Notes: generated by a model not told the origin, from the sequence alone. 64,000 nt of DNA from Pseudonocardia parietis (GCF_017876315.1 NZ_JAGINU010000001.1:2232001-2296000), one strand, 5' to 3'; shown: positions 9,446 through 17,974, counted from the first letter of the stretch. Numbers and translations: made by a program.

Positions 9446-10144
9446 ATGCGCCGTTCCCTGCCTCGCCTCGCCGCCGTCACCGCGGCAGGTGCCCTCGCGT
9501 TCGCTGCCACCGCCGGTACGGCGTTCGCCCAGGACGGTTCGGTTTCTGAGCCGGACTCGTTCACCAGCATGTACACCGTGTCGGCGACACCCGACATGAT
9601 CATCAACAACGACGGTCAGTCGGTTCCCGGCCAGGACGGCGCGACCGGCGAGTTCAACTACCGGCTCAACAGCGACGAGGAGATCGTCTGCTACGACCTC
9701 ACGCTGCGCGGGGTCACCGGCGAGTACAAGAGCCCGGCGAAGACCGCGACGCACATCCACGAGGCCGCCGCGGGCCAGGCCGGGCCGCCGCGCCTGGCGT
9801 TCCCGGACCCCCAGGGTGACGGCGACGTCCGCACCTCGTCCGGCTGCATCCAGGGCCCGTTCACCACCGGGCTCGAGGGCGACAACGGTCAGGACACCGC
9901 GACCGGCTTCTCGCTCAAGCAGATCGAGGCCAACCCGTCGGCGTTCTTCGGTGACACCCACACCGCCGACTTCAGCGCCGGTGCCGTCCGTGGCCAGCTG
10001 ATGGAGGTTCCGATGGGTGGCGTCGAGACCGGCGCCGGCGGCTCGTCGAACGACGCCGCGGCCTACGCGATCGGTGCCGCCGGGCTGGCGGGCGTGGCCG
10101 GAGCAGGCGTGGTCATGTTCCGACGGGGCCGTGCCCAGAGCTGA
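9446..10144 (+). CDS. Secreted CHRD-domain protein with C-terminal membrane anchor
   Basis: 232 aa from ATG 9446 (GAAAGGA 8 bp upstream). A Sec signal peptide (RR at residues 2-3, hydrophobic core, cleavage after AFA near residue 28) is followed by a CHRD domain with ATHIHEAAAGQAGPPR near residues 102-117. The C terminus has a short GGVETGAGGSS linker, a hydrophobic helix and a positively charged RRGRAQS tail, the layout of a sortase substrate but without LPXTG. The next gene is a sortase, 31 bp downstream, which makes wall attachment likely. Confidence 0.85.
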   Translation: MRRSLPRLAAVTAAGALAFAATAGTAFAQDGSVSEPDSFTSMYTVSATPDMIINNDGQSVPGQDGATGEFNYRLNSDEEIVCYDLTLRGVTGEYKSPAKTATHIHEAAAGQAGPPRLAFPDPQGDGDVRTSSGCIQGPFTTGLEGDNGQDTATGFSLKQIEANPSAFFGDTHTADFSAGAVRGQLMEVPMGGVETGAGGSSNDAAAYAIGAAGLAGVAGAGVVMFRRGRAQS

Positions 10145-10175
10145 GCGCGCGCGTGACCGGCGCCCGGGAGCCCTG

Positions 10176-10730
10176 ATGCTCCCGGGCGTCGTCGCGTTGC
10201 TGCTCCTGTTGGTCACCGCGTGCGGTACCGGGCCCGCGGATGCGCCGGAACGGCCCGCGGGCCCGCTCACCCAGGCACCGGTCGTGGCAGCCCCGGACGA
10301 GATCGGGCCGACGTCGGTGCGGATCCCCGCCATCGACGTCGACGAGCCCGAGCTGCTGCGTCTGGGCATCGCCGACGACGGTGCCGCGGAGGTCCCGCAG
10401 GACTACGACCGCGTCGGCTGGTTCGACCACGACGGTCCCGGCCCGACCGTGCTGCTCGGGCACGTCGACTCCCGTTCCGGCCCGGCGGTGTTCTACCGGC
10501 TGCGGGACCTGGTGCCCGGGGACGTGATCGAGGTCGGACGCGCCGACGGGACCGTCGGCCGCTACACGGTGGAACGCACGCAGCAGGTCGCGAAGGACGA
10601 GTTCCCGACCTTCGAGGTGTTCGGCGCGGCATCGGGCGACGTGCTCCGGCTGGTCACCTGCGCGGGGGAGTTCGACCGCGGCGAGCGCAGCTACCACGAC
10701 AACCTGGTCGTGCACGCCCGCGCGGCGTGA
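10176..10730 (+). CDS. Class F sortase
   Basis: 184 aa starting at ATG 10176 behind GGGAG. The N terminus is hydrophobic and ends in a lipobox-like LVTACG, so it may be a lipoprotein. The sortase fold is marked by the catalytic triad in order: His in LLGHVDS (near residue 93), Cys in LRLVTCAGEF (near 158), and Arg in ERSYHDN (near 168). Class F enzymes are typical of Actinobacteria. Its gene follows the CHRD surface protein directly, so that protein is the predicted substrate. It ends 20 bp from the convergent anti-sigma gene. Confidence 0.88.
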   Translation: MLPGVVALLLLLVTACGTGPADAPERPAGPLTQAPVVAAPDEIGPTSVRIPAIDVDEPELLRLGIADDGAAEVPQDYDRVGWFDHDGPGPTVLLGHVDSRSGPAVFYRLRDLVPGDVIEVGRADGTVGRYTVERTQQVAKDEFPTFEVFGAASGDVLRLVTCAGEFDRGERSYHDNLVVHARAA

Positions 10731-10749
10731 ACGACCAGGTTGCCCTGGG

Positions 10750-11409
10750 TCAGAGTTCGCCGCGCAGCACCACGGAACCGCGGTCGTCGAGCACCTGGAA
10801 TCCGGCTGCTTCGGCCCGCAACACCGACGAGTTCAGGTTGCAGGTCATCGGGTTCGCCCCGGTGCCGATGAACTCGCCCGCGTTGACCGCTCGCCCGTCG
10901 TCGGACTCGACGACGACGCGGTAGGTGGAACCGTCGACGAAGCCGTCTGCGGCCAGCACGATCTCGACGCCCCAGGTGTGCGGGATCGCCTCGGCACTGG
11001 CCTGCACCGCGGGATCCATCGCCTGCACCGCGACGGGTTCGCGGGGGATGCCGTCGTAGTCGCCTGCCAGGTACCCGGCAGCCCCGCCGACCAGGATCGC
11101 GACCGCCGCCGCGGCAGCGACCGGAAGCCAACGCGAGCGCCGGCGGGCCGGGGCGTCGCGCCCCTCGGCACGGGCAGCCGCGACGATCCGGTCGCCCAGA
11201 TCCGGCGGTGGTACCGGCGTGCGATCGAGCCGGTCGGGATCGACGCGGCGCAGCGCCGGCAGCACCGAGGAGATCTCCTCGAGCTCGGCCCGGCACTCCG
11301 GGCAGCCGTCCAGGTGGGCCTGCAGGGTGGCCGCCTCGTGGGCCCCCAACCTGCTCAGAGCGTGGTCGCCGAGCGACTCACGCAGGGTCCGGTGCTCCTC
11401 CGGCGTCAC
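10750..11409 (-). CDS. Membrane-bound anti-sigma factor with HxxxCxxC zinc motif
   Basis: 219 aa from GTG 11409, which overlaps the sigma gene's stop by 4 bp (GTGA). The cytoplasmic N-terminal anti-sigma domain has HEAATLQAHLDGCPECR, the His-x3-Cys-x2-Cys ZAS signature. One transmembrane helix (LPVAAAAAVAILVGGAAGYL) follows near residue 100, and the C-terminal roughly 100 residues are extracellular with a RskA-like character. It is expected to hold the ECF sigma factor encoded just upstream until an envelope signal arrives. Confidence 0.85.
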   Translation of the reverse strand: MTPEEHRTLRESLGDHALSRLGAHEAATLQAHLDGCPECRAELEEISSVLPALRRVDPDRLDRTPVPPPDLGDRIVAAARAEGRDAPARRRSRWLPVAAAAAVAILVGGAAGYLAGDYDGIPREPVAVQAMDPAVQASAEAIPHTWGVEIVLAADGFVDGSTYRVVVESDDGRAVNAGEFIGTGANPMTCNLNSSVLRAEAAGFQVLDDRGSVVLRGEL

Positions 11410-11975
11410 GGTTCCACCCCCATCTCGTCCATCGCCAGTCTCAGTGCCTTGAGCCCGTAGAACACCCGGCTCCGGATCGTCCCGAGCGGCACCCCCGCCT
11501 CGGCGGCGATCTCCGCGTGCGGACGTCCGCGCAGGTAGGCCTCGACGATCGCCTGCCGGTGCTCGGGCCTGAGCCGTCTCAGCGCCTCTTCCACCAGCCA
11601 AGTGTCGACCAGGGCGTCGTCGGCCGGGCCGACGGTGTCCCGGCCGGACTCGGGCTCGTCGGTGAGCTCGCGGCGCCATGGGCGCACGTTCAGCCGGCGG
11701 ATCTCGTCGACGATGACGTTGCGGGCGATCGCGAACAGCCACACCCGCAGGCTCGCGATCGACGGGTCGTAGGCGTCGGCGCGGCGCCACGCCCGCAGGA
11801 AGACCTCCTGCACCACCTCTTGGGCCCCGCCGTCGTCGCCGAGCTGGCGCAGCGCGTAGCGGTAGAGCTCCGCCCCGTGCGCGGCGTAGGCCGCCCGCAG
11901 GCCGCCCTCACTGTTCAGCCCGGGTTCGGCGGCATCGGGAAGCACCGCACGCAAGGCTCGTCTGCGCACCGCCAT
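11406..11975 (-). CDS. ECF (group IV) RNA polymerase sigma factor
   Basis: 189 aa. Region 2 contains EVVQEVFLRAWRRADAYDP and LRVWLFAIARNVIVDEIRR; region 4 contains RLRPEHRQAIVEAYL and the HTH AEIAAEAGVPLGTIRSRVFY. Size and order match ECF sigma factors. It is translationally coupled to the anti-sigma gene. A purine-rich GGAGGT lies 12 nt before the ATG. Regulon unknown; the neighbouring sortase/CHRD pair suggests an envelope role, which is inference. Confidence 0.92.
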   Translation of the reverse strand: MAVRRRALRAVLPDAAEPGLNSEGGLRAAYAAHGAELYRYALRQLGDDGGAQEVVQEVFLRAWRRADAYDPSIASLRVWLFAIARNVIVDEIRRLNVRPWRRELTDEPESGRDTVGPADDALVDTWLVEEALRRLRPEHRQAIVEAYLRGRPHAEIAAEAGVPLGTIRSRVFYGLKALRLAMDEMGVEP

Positions 11976-12091
11976 CGGTGTCCGTCACCTCCCGGTTCGT
12001 CTGGAAGGTGTGTTCGTACGGCGGGGCGCAGGTGTTCACCGCTGTGGGATCGGCTACGCTGGGGGAGTCCGACCGGGCTTCGGTGGGGCAT

Positions 12092-12162
12092 GCGGGCGTA
12101 GCTCAATGGTAGAGCCCCAGTCTTCCAAACTGGCTACGCGGGTTCGATTCCCGTCGCCCGCT
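12092..12162 (+). tRNA. tRNA-Gly (anticodon TCC), integration site of the AICE
   Basis: 71 nt: acceptor GCGGGCG/CGCCCGC, D-arm AGCTCAATGGTAGAGC, anticodon TCC in CTTCCAA, and T-arm CGGGTTCGATTCCCG; no encoded CCA. Its 3' half from 12131 is repeated perfectly at 30172-30204, marking insertion of an element here with the tRNA kept intact on the integrase side. Confidence 0.95.
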
Positions 12163-12163
12163 C
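12131..12163. repeat. attL: 33-bp core within tRNA-Gly
   Basis: Runs from the 3' side of the anticodon stem to one base past the tRNA discriminator. Identical over all 33 bases to 30172-30204; the flanks differ on both sides. Confidence 0.92.
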
Positions 12164-12185
12164 AGGTGGTTCTACCAGCGGAAAC

Positions 12186-12216
12186 GGCGCCCACTCCCGA
12201 TCTTGGGAGGGGCGCC
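12186..12216. terminator. Stem-loop between tRNA-Gly and the convergent integrase gene
   Basis: GGCGCCC and CTCCC (one-base bulge) pair with GGGAG and GGGCGCC around a 6-nt loop, followed by a T-rich stretch (GTCTTCGTTGT). Lies just inside the element and could terminate the tRNA transcript, the integrase transcript, or both. A decayed relative occurs at 31486-31509. Confidence 0.7.
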
Positions 12217-12228
12217 GTCTTCGTTGTC

Positions 12229-12247
12229 GTGCAACTAGCGTGCAATT
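12229..12247. repeat. Paired integrase arm-site-like repeats, left end
   Basis: GTGCAACT at 12229-12236 and GTGCAATT at 12240-12247, 11 bp apart (one helical turn), ending in the integrase stop codon. The same two octamers with the same spacing but in the opposite order occur at 30059-30077, near the other end. Arm-type binding sites of tyrosine integrases are arranged like this; assignment is inferred. Confidence 0.55.
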
Positions 12248-13379
12248 AGCCGTCGTCGTGCTCGTCGCGCTGGACCAGGTCGTTGAGGCGGCGCGCGATG
12301 GCTCGGTCCCGTTCGCTGGTGGCGTGCTGGTAGATCAGGGCGGCCCGCATCGAGCCGTGGCCCATGCGGTGCATCAGCTCGCGGGTGCTGGCCCCGGCCG
12401 TGGCGGCGAGGTGGTTGCCGGTGTGGCGCAGGTCGTGGAAGTGGAAGCCGCTCGGGAGGCCTGCGGCGACGACGGTGCGGGTCCAGGCGGTGGCGCGGTG
12501 GAAGTTGCCTCGGCGTAGTGGGCCGTCGCGGTCGCCGGTGAAGACCAGGCCCTCCGTGCCTTCCTCAGCGTATTCGGCGATGTGCTCGCGCAGCTCGGTC
12601 ACCAGCACGTCGGGTAGGGCGACGGTGCGGGCCCCGGCCACGGACTTGGTGGGCCCCGCTTCGATCTCTCCGTTCTTGTGCTCGGCCAGGCGCCGGTAGA
12701 CGTGGATCGCTGCGCCGCCGAGATCGATGTCGCAGCGCCGCAGGGCCACCAGCTCACCCCAGCGCAGTCCGGTGAACGCGGCCGCGAGAACGAGCACCCG
12801 GAAGCGCGGAGGCACCAGCCCGGCGAGCCGGTTGACCTGTGCGACCGTCGCCGTCGGTCGCTCCGGGGTCCGGTGCTGGCCCGCGCCCTTGATCCGGCAC
12901 GGGTTGCGCTTGATCAGTCCGTCGTCGACGGCGGTGTTGAGGATGGCGCGCAGGAGCCGGTAGGCCTTGGCGGTCCGGTCCTCCGAACGTCCGTTGTTCA
13001 GGAGAGTGGACCGCCAGGATCGGACGCGATCGGTGCTGATCTGGCCGAGCGGGTAGTCGCCGAGGTACGGAGCGAGGTGCAGCGCCCAGAGACTCGCGTA
13101 CTCCTCGCGGGTCCTACGGCTGATCTTGTGCTCGGCGATCCACTGCTCAGCGAACTCGCGCAACGGGATCTTGCCCAGAGCCGGGTCGGTCCAGTCGTCA
13201 CGCAGCAGCTCCGTTTCGACCGTTGAGAGCCACTGCTCGGCCTCGCGCTTGCGGGCGAACGTGTCGGGTGCGGTTCGTCGTCGACCATCGGGACCGAGGT
13301 AGGAGGCCTGGTAGCGCCCGGACGGCAGCTTCCTGATCAGGCCGAATCGGCGGTGCCCGGGGCGGTTGCCGCGTGCCAT
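12246..13379 (-). CDS. int: AICE tyrosine integrase (site-specific recombinase)
   Basis: 377 aa from ATG 13379, overlapping the excisionase stop (TGATG). N-terminal arm-binding domain (LIRKLPSGRYQASYLGPDGR), SAM-like core-binding domain (LREFAEQWIAEHK...), and a complete catalytic set: Arg in FTGLRWGELVAL, His-x-x-Arg in FHDLRHTGNH, and the nucleophile Tyr in AALIYQHAT. Its 3' end faces tRNA-Gly at 84 bp, as in pSAM2-like elements. A longer in-frame reading from 13805 runs through xis and rep and was rejected. Confidence 0.93.
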   Translation of the reverse strand: MARGNRPGHRRFGLIRKLPSGRYQASYLGPDGRRRTAPDTFARKREAEQWLSTVETELLRDDWTDPALGKIPLREFAEQWIAEHKISRRTREEYASLWALHLAPYLGDYPLGQISTDRVRSWRSTLLNNGRSEDRTAKAYRLLRAILNTAVDDGLIKRNPCRIKGAGQHRTPERPTATVAQVNRLAGLVPPRFRVLVLAAAFTGLRWGELVALRRCDIDLGGAAIHVYRRLAEHKNGEIEAGPTKSVAGARTVALPDVLVTELREHIAEYAEEGTEGLVFTGDRDGPLRRGNFHRATAWTRTVVAAGLPSGFHFHDLRHTGNHLAATAGASTRELMHRMGHGSMRAALIYQHATSERDRAIARRLNDLVQRDEHDDG

Positions 13380-13597
13380 CAGCTCACCTTCCGAAGCTGT
13401 CGACGCACGGCGGAGACGTCCACCGGCTCGACCCGTCCGGCCTGGACGAAGGCCTCCAGGTCGGTCACGCGGAGCCGGACGTGCCTGCCCATGTGGTGGA
13501 AGGCGATCCGACGCTCGGCGATCAGCCGTCGGACGAAGCGCACCGAGGTGTTCAGGTAGGCCGCTGCCTCGGGGACGGTCAGGTAGTGCGCGGTCAT
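13379..13597 (-). CDS. xis: Excisionase, helix-turn-helix DNA-binding protein
   Basis: 72 aa. MerR/excisionase-type HTH (LTVPEAAAYLNTSVRFVRRL, residues 6-25), then a basic wing (FHHMGRHVRLRVTDLEAFV). Overlaps both the rep gene upstream and int downstream, so the three are co-translated. Expected to bend DNA at the att ends and steer the integrase to excision. Confidence 0.88.
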   Translation of the reverse strand: MTAHYLTVPEAAAYLNTSVRFVRRLIAERRIAFHHMGRHVRLRVTDLEAFVQAGRVEPVDVSAVRRQLRKVS

Positions 13598-14952
13598 GAC
13601 GTCTCCTTCCGGGCTCGCGTGGTGCGCTGTTCGCGTCGTCGTTCGGCGATGCCGAGTGCGATTTCTCGTTCGGCGTCGTTGCGGTGGCCGATGTGGACGA
13701 CGGCCCAGTCGTTGACCACCAGCACTGATCCGGGCTCAGCCGGGGTGTCGAGAGCGGCCAGGGTCTCCCCGAGCCGGTAGGTGCGCCGGTCCCCGCGGAT
13801 CGCACCGAAGGTGGTCGAGTAGGCGCGGGACTTGGTGAGGAAGTGGCCGCGGAATCCGAGCATGTGCGCCCACCGGCGCAGGTTCAGCCCGTCGTACTCC
13901 TCGCGGCCGCCGAGCTCCCATGCGGTTTCGATGAGCCTGCGGTGGTGTGGGGTGATGTCGAGGTGGTCGAGGTGGGCGATGTCGCGGATCGGGCGGTCGG
14001 TCGCTTCGGACTTGCCGGTGCCCTTGGTGGCGTACTTGGCCACGTAGGCCGCCAGCGCTGAGTCCGTGATCTCACCGTCGTCGTTCTCCAGCGCCGCCGC
14101 GGTCGTGCTGGCGATGGGCCGGATGTCGACCTGCGTCCCCCAGGCGAGCACCTGAGGAGAGCCGTCCGGCCGGTCCACGGTGAGCGACACGTCGTGCGCG
14201 GCGTCCCGGATCGCGGCGTGGAGCGCGTCGGTGGTGATCCCGGGCGGTGGGGCGGTCCAGGGTCCCTCGGGGCCGTCGAGGCGGACGACGGCGTGGAAGT
14301 GGACCAGTCCGCGGCGCTGGTACTCGGCGACCTTGGCGTAGGACAGGCGGGCGTGGTCGCGGAAGTCGCGGACCCGGACGCCGAGGGACTGGGCGAGCAG
14401 GCGTCGGAGGCGGATGGCGAAGCGGTTCCAGAGGACCCCGGAGTGGGCCTGCCAGAGCACCGCGCCGACGTAGTCGTGCGACTCAGGATCGAGTGCGCAG
14501 CCGATGCGGGGGTCGTCGCGGTGGTGTTTGTCGCCGCAGCGGCAGGGGATGACGAGGCCGCGGGCGGTGACCCGGCGGGTGTGGACCGGTCCGAACGAGG
14601 GCGCGGTGAGCGTGACGAACCGCCGCGGGTGGGTGGCGGCGCTGTCGGGGACGCCCTTGCCGCCGGCCATTCCGGAGCGCAGGAGGTGGTAGGCGTCGGA
14701 GGCGTAGCGGTCCGAGCACGCGGGGCACACGCTCGCGCGGCGGTTGCCGCACGGGGCGAGGATCTCGCCTTCCCGCTCAGCGAGGACGGTGCCGGTGGCA
14801 CGGTCGTAGATCCGCGACGAGCCGGTGAGGTGGATGGGGGCGGCGCAGCCGCCGATGGCGGTGACTTCTCGGCGCCAGGTCTGGAAGCCGTCGGAGCGCA
14901 GCAGGTGGGACAGGTCGTGGTCGTGCTGTGTGGTCGTGGCAGCCGTCATCAC
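13594..14952 (-). CDS. RepSA-type replication initiator (HUH, rolling circle)
   Basis: 452 aa. Matches pSAM2-type RepSA initiators in length and pattern: Cys-rich N-terminal part (APCGNRRASVCPACSDRYA, and CRCGDKHH), the HUH metal motif in GLVHFHAVVRLDG (near residue 222), and a later AAYVAKYATKGTG segment with Tyr/Lys residues suited to be the nicking site. It nicks the double-strand origin of the excised circle. The gene is followed within 4 bp overlap by xis and int. The origin itself is not identified; it may lie in or near this gene. Confidence 0.85.
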   Translation of the reverse strand: MMTAATTTQHDHDLSHLLRSDGFQTWRREVTAIGGCAAPIHLTGSSRIYDRATGTVLAEREGEILAPCGNRRASVCPACSDRYASDAYHLLRSGMAGGKGVPDSAATHPRRFVTLTAPSFGPVHTRRVTARGLVIPCRCGDKHHRDDPRIGCALDPESHDYVGAVLWQAHSGVLWNRFAIRLRRLLAQSLGVRVRDFRDHARLSYAKVAEYQRRGLVHFHAVVRLDGPEGPWTAPPPGITTDALHAAIRDAAHDVSLTVDRPDGSPQVLAWGTQVDIRPIASTTAAALENDDGEITDSALAAYVAKYATKGTGKSEATDRPIRDIAHLDHLDITPHHRRLIETAWELGGREEYDGLNLRRWAHMLGFRGHFLTKSRAYSTTFGAIRGDRRTYRLGETLAALDTPAEPGSVLVVNDWAVVHIGHRNDAEREIALGIAERRREQRTTRARKETS

Positions 14953-15044
14953 GGCATCCCTCCGAGGGACGAGGTGAGTGAGTGGGGGTGGCTCCGGCCC
15001 CGCCGGGAGCTGGACTCACAACGGCGGAGCCGGGCCAGGCCGCC

Positions 15045-15701
15045 TCAGCGGCGGTAGAGGCGGTGCTCGTGCTCGATCTCGACCGGCCCCGGTGTGAAGC
15101 CGTGGTAGCGGGCCAGGAGCCGGGCAGCGGCCCGGTAGCTCGACGCGTAGCCGACGAGTGCGCCGTGATCGTTCTCGACCCGGTAGCGGCCTCCGTCGCG
15201 CAGCACGGTCCCGCCCTGACCGGTCGTGCCGAGGCAGACCAGGGCCTTGCCCGGTTCCACGACGTCGACGCCGATCAGCCCGGTGGAGCGCTGCGGTGTC
15301 TTCGTGGTTTCCGGCGCTGGGGCCGGTTCCGGGATGGGCCGGAGGTGGTCCCAGCGGGACACCATGTCCCGGGTCGCCTTGGGCACGAGCACCGACCGGG
15401 CCGGGCCCTCAGCACCCGCGTGGTGGATGTGGTGGGTGCCGCCGAGCCGGAGGTGTCCGGTGTCGAGGAGCTGGGCGACGGTGTCCCCGTCGTGGCGGGC
15501 TACTGGCTCGGCGCAGCCAGGCCGGGCCGGGTCGGCGCGCAGGACCAGGCCGGTGCGTTCGATGAGGAACAGTCCCGGGTCCTGGGCCAGGGCGACGATG
15601 CGGACGACTTCGCGCGGGTCCTGCGTCGCGGCGGGGCCGTGGTCGGTGGTCTCGACGGTCACGGGGTCCCCGAACAGTGCGCCCTGGATGGTGCCGGTCA
15701 T
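15045..15701 (-). CDS. AICE backbone protein of unknown function
   Basis: 218 aa from ATG 15701, which overlaps the preceding membrane-protein stop (ATGA); a start at 15740 would lie inside that gene. No recognised domain. It has a mixed alpha/beta look, with a Pro-rich linker near the middle (PEPAPAPETTKTP) and repeated blocks about responding to or presenting small beta strands (VVRIVALAQDPGLFLIERTG; GLIGVDVVEPGKALVCLG). Position between the TraB operon and rep suggests a spread or replication accessory role, unproven. Confidence 0.7.
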   Translation of the reverse strand: MTGTIQGALFGDPVTVETTDHGPAATQDPREVVRIVALAQDPGLFLIERTGLVLRADPARPGCAEPVARHDGDTVAQLLDTGHLRLGGTHHIHHAGAEGPARSVLVPKATRDMVSRWDHLRPIPEPAPAPETTKTPQRSTGLIGVDVVEPGKALVCLGTTGQGGTVLRDGGRYRVENDHGALVGYASSYRAAARLLARYHGFTPGPVEIEHEHRLYRR

Positions 15702-15913
15702 GCCGACCACCACCAGGTCGCGCGAGCTTCCCACGACCACTCACGGGCGAGCTGGCGGACCACGTACCACTCGGCCACGACGGCCCCGCCCGTGGCTATC
15801 CAGAACCAACCCGAGGTGGTACCGAGGTAGAGCCAGGTCCCGCCGACGATCAGTGCGAAGAGCAGGGTGAATCTGGCCCAGGTGCGGAGCACCCATGCGG
15901 TGGTGGTGCCCAT
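15698..15913 (-). CDS. Small membrane protein of the transfer operon (SpdA/SpdB-like position)
   Basis: 71 aa with two hydrophobic segments (FTLLFALIVGGTWLYLG and FWIATGGAVVAEWYVV) and Trp-rich C terminus. Its ATG overlaps the TraB stop (TGATG) and its stop overlaps the next ATG, so three genes are coupled. Small hydrophobic Spd proteins next to traB help plasmid spread through mycelium; this is the positional inference. Confidence 0.7.
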   Translation of the reverse strand: MGTTTAWVLRTWARFTLLFALIVGGTWLYLGTTSGWFWIATGGAVVAEWYVVRQLAREWSWEARATWWWSA

Positions 15914-17343
15914 CAGGCGGCCCCCCGCTCGGTGTCGAGGTCGATCACGTCCGCGTCCGGCGGGGGCGTGCAGCGCTGGACCAGTTCGGTGATGTCGTCG
16001 TCGGAGACGAACGCGGCCCGGAAGCGGACCGGGAGGCGTGACCCCTTGTCGATGACGAACCCGATCCCGGCGTGGCGGGCGTCGCCGGGGATCTCATCAG
16101 CGAGAGCACCCCGCTCCCGAGCCCCTTCGCCGAGGACCATGTCGACGTGGGAGGCCGCGGTGACGCCCAGGCAGATCCGCTGGGTGAACAGCTCCCGCAC
16201 GTCCACGACGTCCTTGGAGGGCTCCTGCAGGTAACCGTGGACCGCGAACAGCGACGCCCGACCTTGGGTCATGACCTCCGCCAGCAGCCGCAGCGCATCC
16301 CGGACCGATGTGCGGTCGCCGTAGGCGGTGAGCATGGCCATCTCGTCGATGACCAGCAGCTCCACCGGCGTCGCTGGGCTGGGGGTGCAGGCGCGCACGT
16401 TCTGGTCGCGCATGTCGTCCTGCCGGTCCCGCATCGCGTCCCGGAACTCGGTCAGTAGCTCCAGCGCGGCGGGCATGGTGGTGGCGTAGCGGTGGAACAG
16501 CGGTGCGCCCTGCTCGGTCTCGACACCACCCTTGAGGTCCACCATCCACACCCGGACGATGCCGTCGCGGATGCACGGGCCCACGCCGCGCAGGGTCGAC
16601 CACAGCACGGAGCCCTTCCCGGAGCCGGAGGCGCCGGCCACGAGGCGGTGTCCGCCGATGACGGGTGCGGTGAACGGCTCGCCGCGCTCGTTGTCCCCGA
16701 TCTCCACCGCCCCCAGGTCCACATCCTCGGTGGTCTCAGGGATGTCCGGGGCGGGGATGGTGCGGGTGAACGGCAACTCCCACTCGATCACGATTGCGAC
16801 GACGCCTGGTCGGTGGCGGGTGATGGCGACCCGGTGCGCGATCAGGGCTTCCCAGAGCACGGAGGAGCGTTCCTGCCAGTAGGCGACGTCCTGGCCGCGG
16901 ACCATGCGGACGTAGACGGTGTCGATCGACGCCGACGACGACCGCACCCGCAGCACCCGCGGGACGAGCAGATCGCCGGTGTGGCGGTGCTCCTTCGTCA
17001 GCCCGCAGTCCGACATCAACTGCGCCCAGCGACGGCCGCGGTAGACCGTCCAGCGCCGCCACGTGGCCCGCAGAGCGGGGGCAGCGAACCGGTCGAAGCT
17101 GGCCGGGTGCGAACGCCCCCAGACCGCCACGGAGGCGACCAGGACGCCGAGCCCAATCCCGGTGACGAGCGGCCCGAGCATCAGCACGAGGCCCAGGACG
17201 ACCAGGGGAACGGCGACGAACCCCGGGTGCCGCGCGGTCCACGCCAGCGCCTGGAACTCCCGACCCGGAGGCCGAGACGCACGACCCACATGAGTGCGCG
17301 CCGGGCCGTTCATACGTGTTGCAGAGCTACTACGCTTGTTCAC
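15913..17343 (-). CDS. FtsK/SpoIIIE-type conjugative DNA translocase (TraB/TraSA)
   Basis: 476 aa from GTG 17343. A membrane region near residues 41-76 (two helices, FVAVPLVVLGLVLMLGPLV and IGLGVLVASVAVW) anchors a cytoplasmic RecA-like motor: Walker A GASGSGKG at 237-244 and Walker B ELLVIDEMAML. This is the single protein with which AICEs move double-stranded DNA between hyphae. No separate relaxase is present, as expected for this type. Confidence 0.9.
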   Translation of the reverse strand: MNKRSSSATRMNGPARTHVGRASRPPGREFQALAWTARHPGFVAVPLVVLGLVLMLGPLVTGIGLGVLVASVAVWGRSHPASFDRFAAPALRATWRRWTVYRGRRWAQLMSDCGLTKEHRHTGDLLVPRVLRVRSSSASIDTVYVRMVRGQDVAYWQERSSVLWEALIAHRVAITRHRPGVVAIVIEWELPFTRTIPAPDIPETTEDVDLGAVEIGDNERGEPFTAPVIGGHRLVAGASGSGKGSVLWSTLRGVGPCIRDGIVRVWMVDLKGGVETEQGAPLFHRYATTMPAALELLTEFRDAMRDRQDDMRDQNVRACTPSPATPVELLVIDEMAMLTAYGDRTSVRDALRLLAEVMTQGRASLFAVHGYLQEPSKDVVDVRELFTQRICLGVTAASHVDMVLGEGARERGALADEIPGDARHAGIGFVIDKGSRLPVRFRAAFVSDDDITELVQRCTPPPDADVIDLDTERGAA

Positions 17344-17381
17344 TGCTACCAGTCCTCACGAGAGTTTGTGTCGGGTAGCAG
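17343..17381. promoter_or_regulatory. Inverted repeat CTGCTACC...GGTAGCAG over the traB start
   Basis: Perfect 8-bp arms at 17343-17350 and 17374-17381; the left arm touches the traB GTG. A second short palindrome (ACCACC-cga-GGTGGT) lies near 17428-17442. Could be an operator or mRNA hairpin limiting traB expression, which must be kept low because overproduced TraB is toxic in plasmids without its repressor. Confidence 0.4.
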
Positions 17382-17444
17382 GGGCGCCCGCTGTGTGTTT
17401 CCGCCAAGAATCAGTGCAGCGGGCGACCCCACCACCCGAGGTGG

Positions 17445-17633
17445 TCATTTCTGATCGCGCAGCGCGCCCCTTGCTGAGTCCAGGTGGACGGTGAGGTGGG
17501 CGACGTCGCGGGCGAGGTTGTCGTGGGTGTTCTTGAACCCACCGGTCCGATACGGAATCCCATGCAGCGAACGCTTGAGTTCGCGCATCGCGGCATCCAG
17601 CTCTTCGACGGTCCGATCGACAGCCTTCGACAT
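17445..17633 (-). CDS. 62-aa AICE protein, predicted coiled coil
   Basis: Begins at ATG 17633 overlapping the upstream stop (TGATG). Largely helical with heptad-like spacing (VEELDAAMRELKRSL, then ARDVAHLTVHLDSARGAL). No known domain. One of a set of overlapping small genes between the regulatory region and traB. Confidence 0.65.
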   Translation of the reverse strand: MSKAVDRTVEELDAAMRELKRSLHGIPYRTGGFKNTHDNLARDVAHLTVHLDSARGALRDQK

Positions 17634-17971
17634 CACTTCCTCCATTCGCGGGAGACCAACTCGGCCTCCCACTTCTTCGCCGCCGACGCCATGACCCGCA
17701 GCGAGGCGTGCGCGGTCTTCGCCGAGGCCCGGATCTCCTCCGGCGACGCAGTCGACCAGTGCTCCCCCTGGACGCCGGCCTTGGCCGAGACGCCCTTTCC
17801 GGAGCGCTTGGGCTTGGAGTCGGTGGCCTTGGCTGCGACCTTGTCGGCCTCGGCGAGGGCGTCTCCGACCAGCTGCAATGCCCGCCAGAACTCCCCGTAC
17901 TTGCGCAGCGCCCGCCGGTTGACCTTCGGCAGGGTCTTGATCCGATCCCGCGGGCCCAGGTTGATCGCCAC
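17633..17971 (-). CDS. 112-aa basic AICE protein
   Basis: Ala/Lys-rich helical protein; the centre (AAKATDSKPKRSGKGVSAKA) is strongly basic and unstructured-looking, which suggests nucleic-acid contact. Ends in an ATG overlap with the next gene. No recognised family. Confidence 0.65.
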   Translation of the reverse strand: MAINLGPRDRIKTLPKVNRRALRKYGEFWRALQLVGDALAEADKVAAKATDSKPKRSGKGVSAKAGVQGEHWSTASPEEIRASAKTAHASLRVMASAAKKWEAELVSREWRK

Positions 17972-17974
17972 GCC

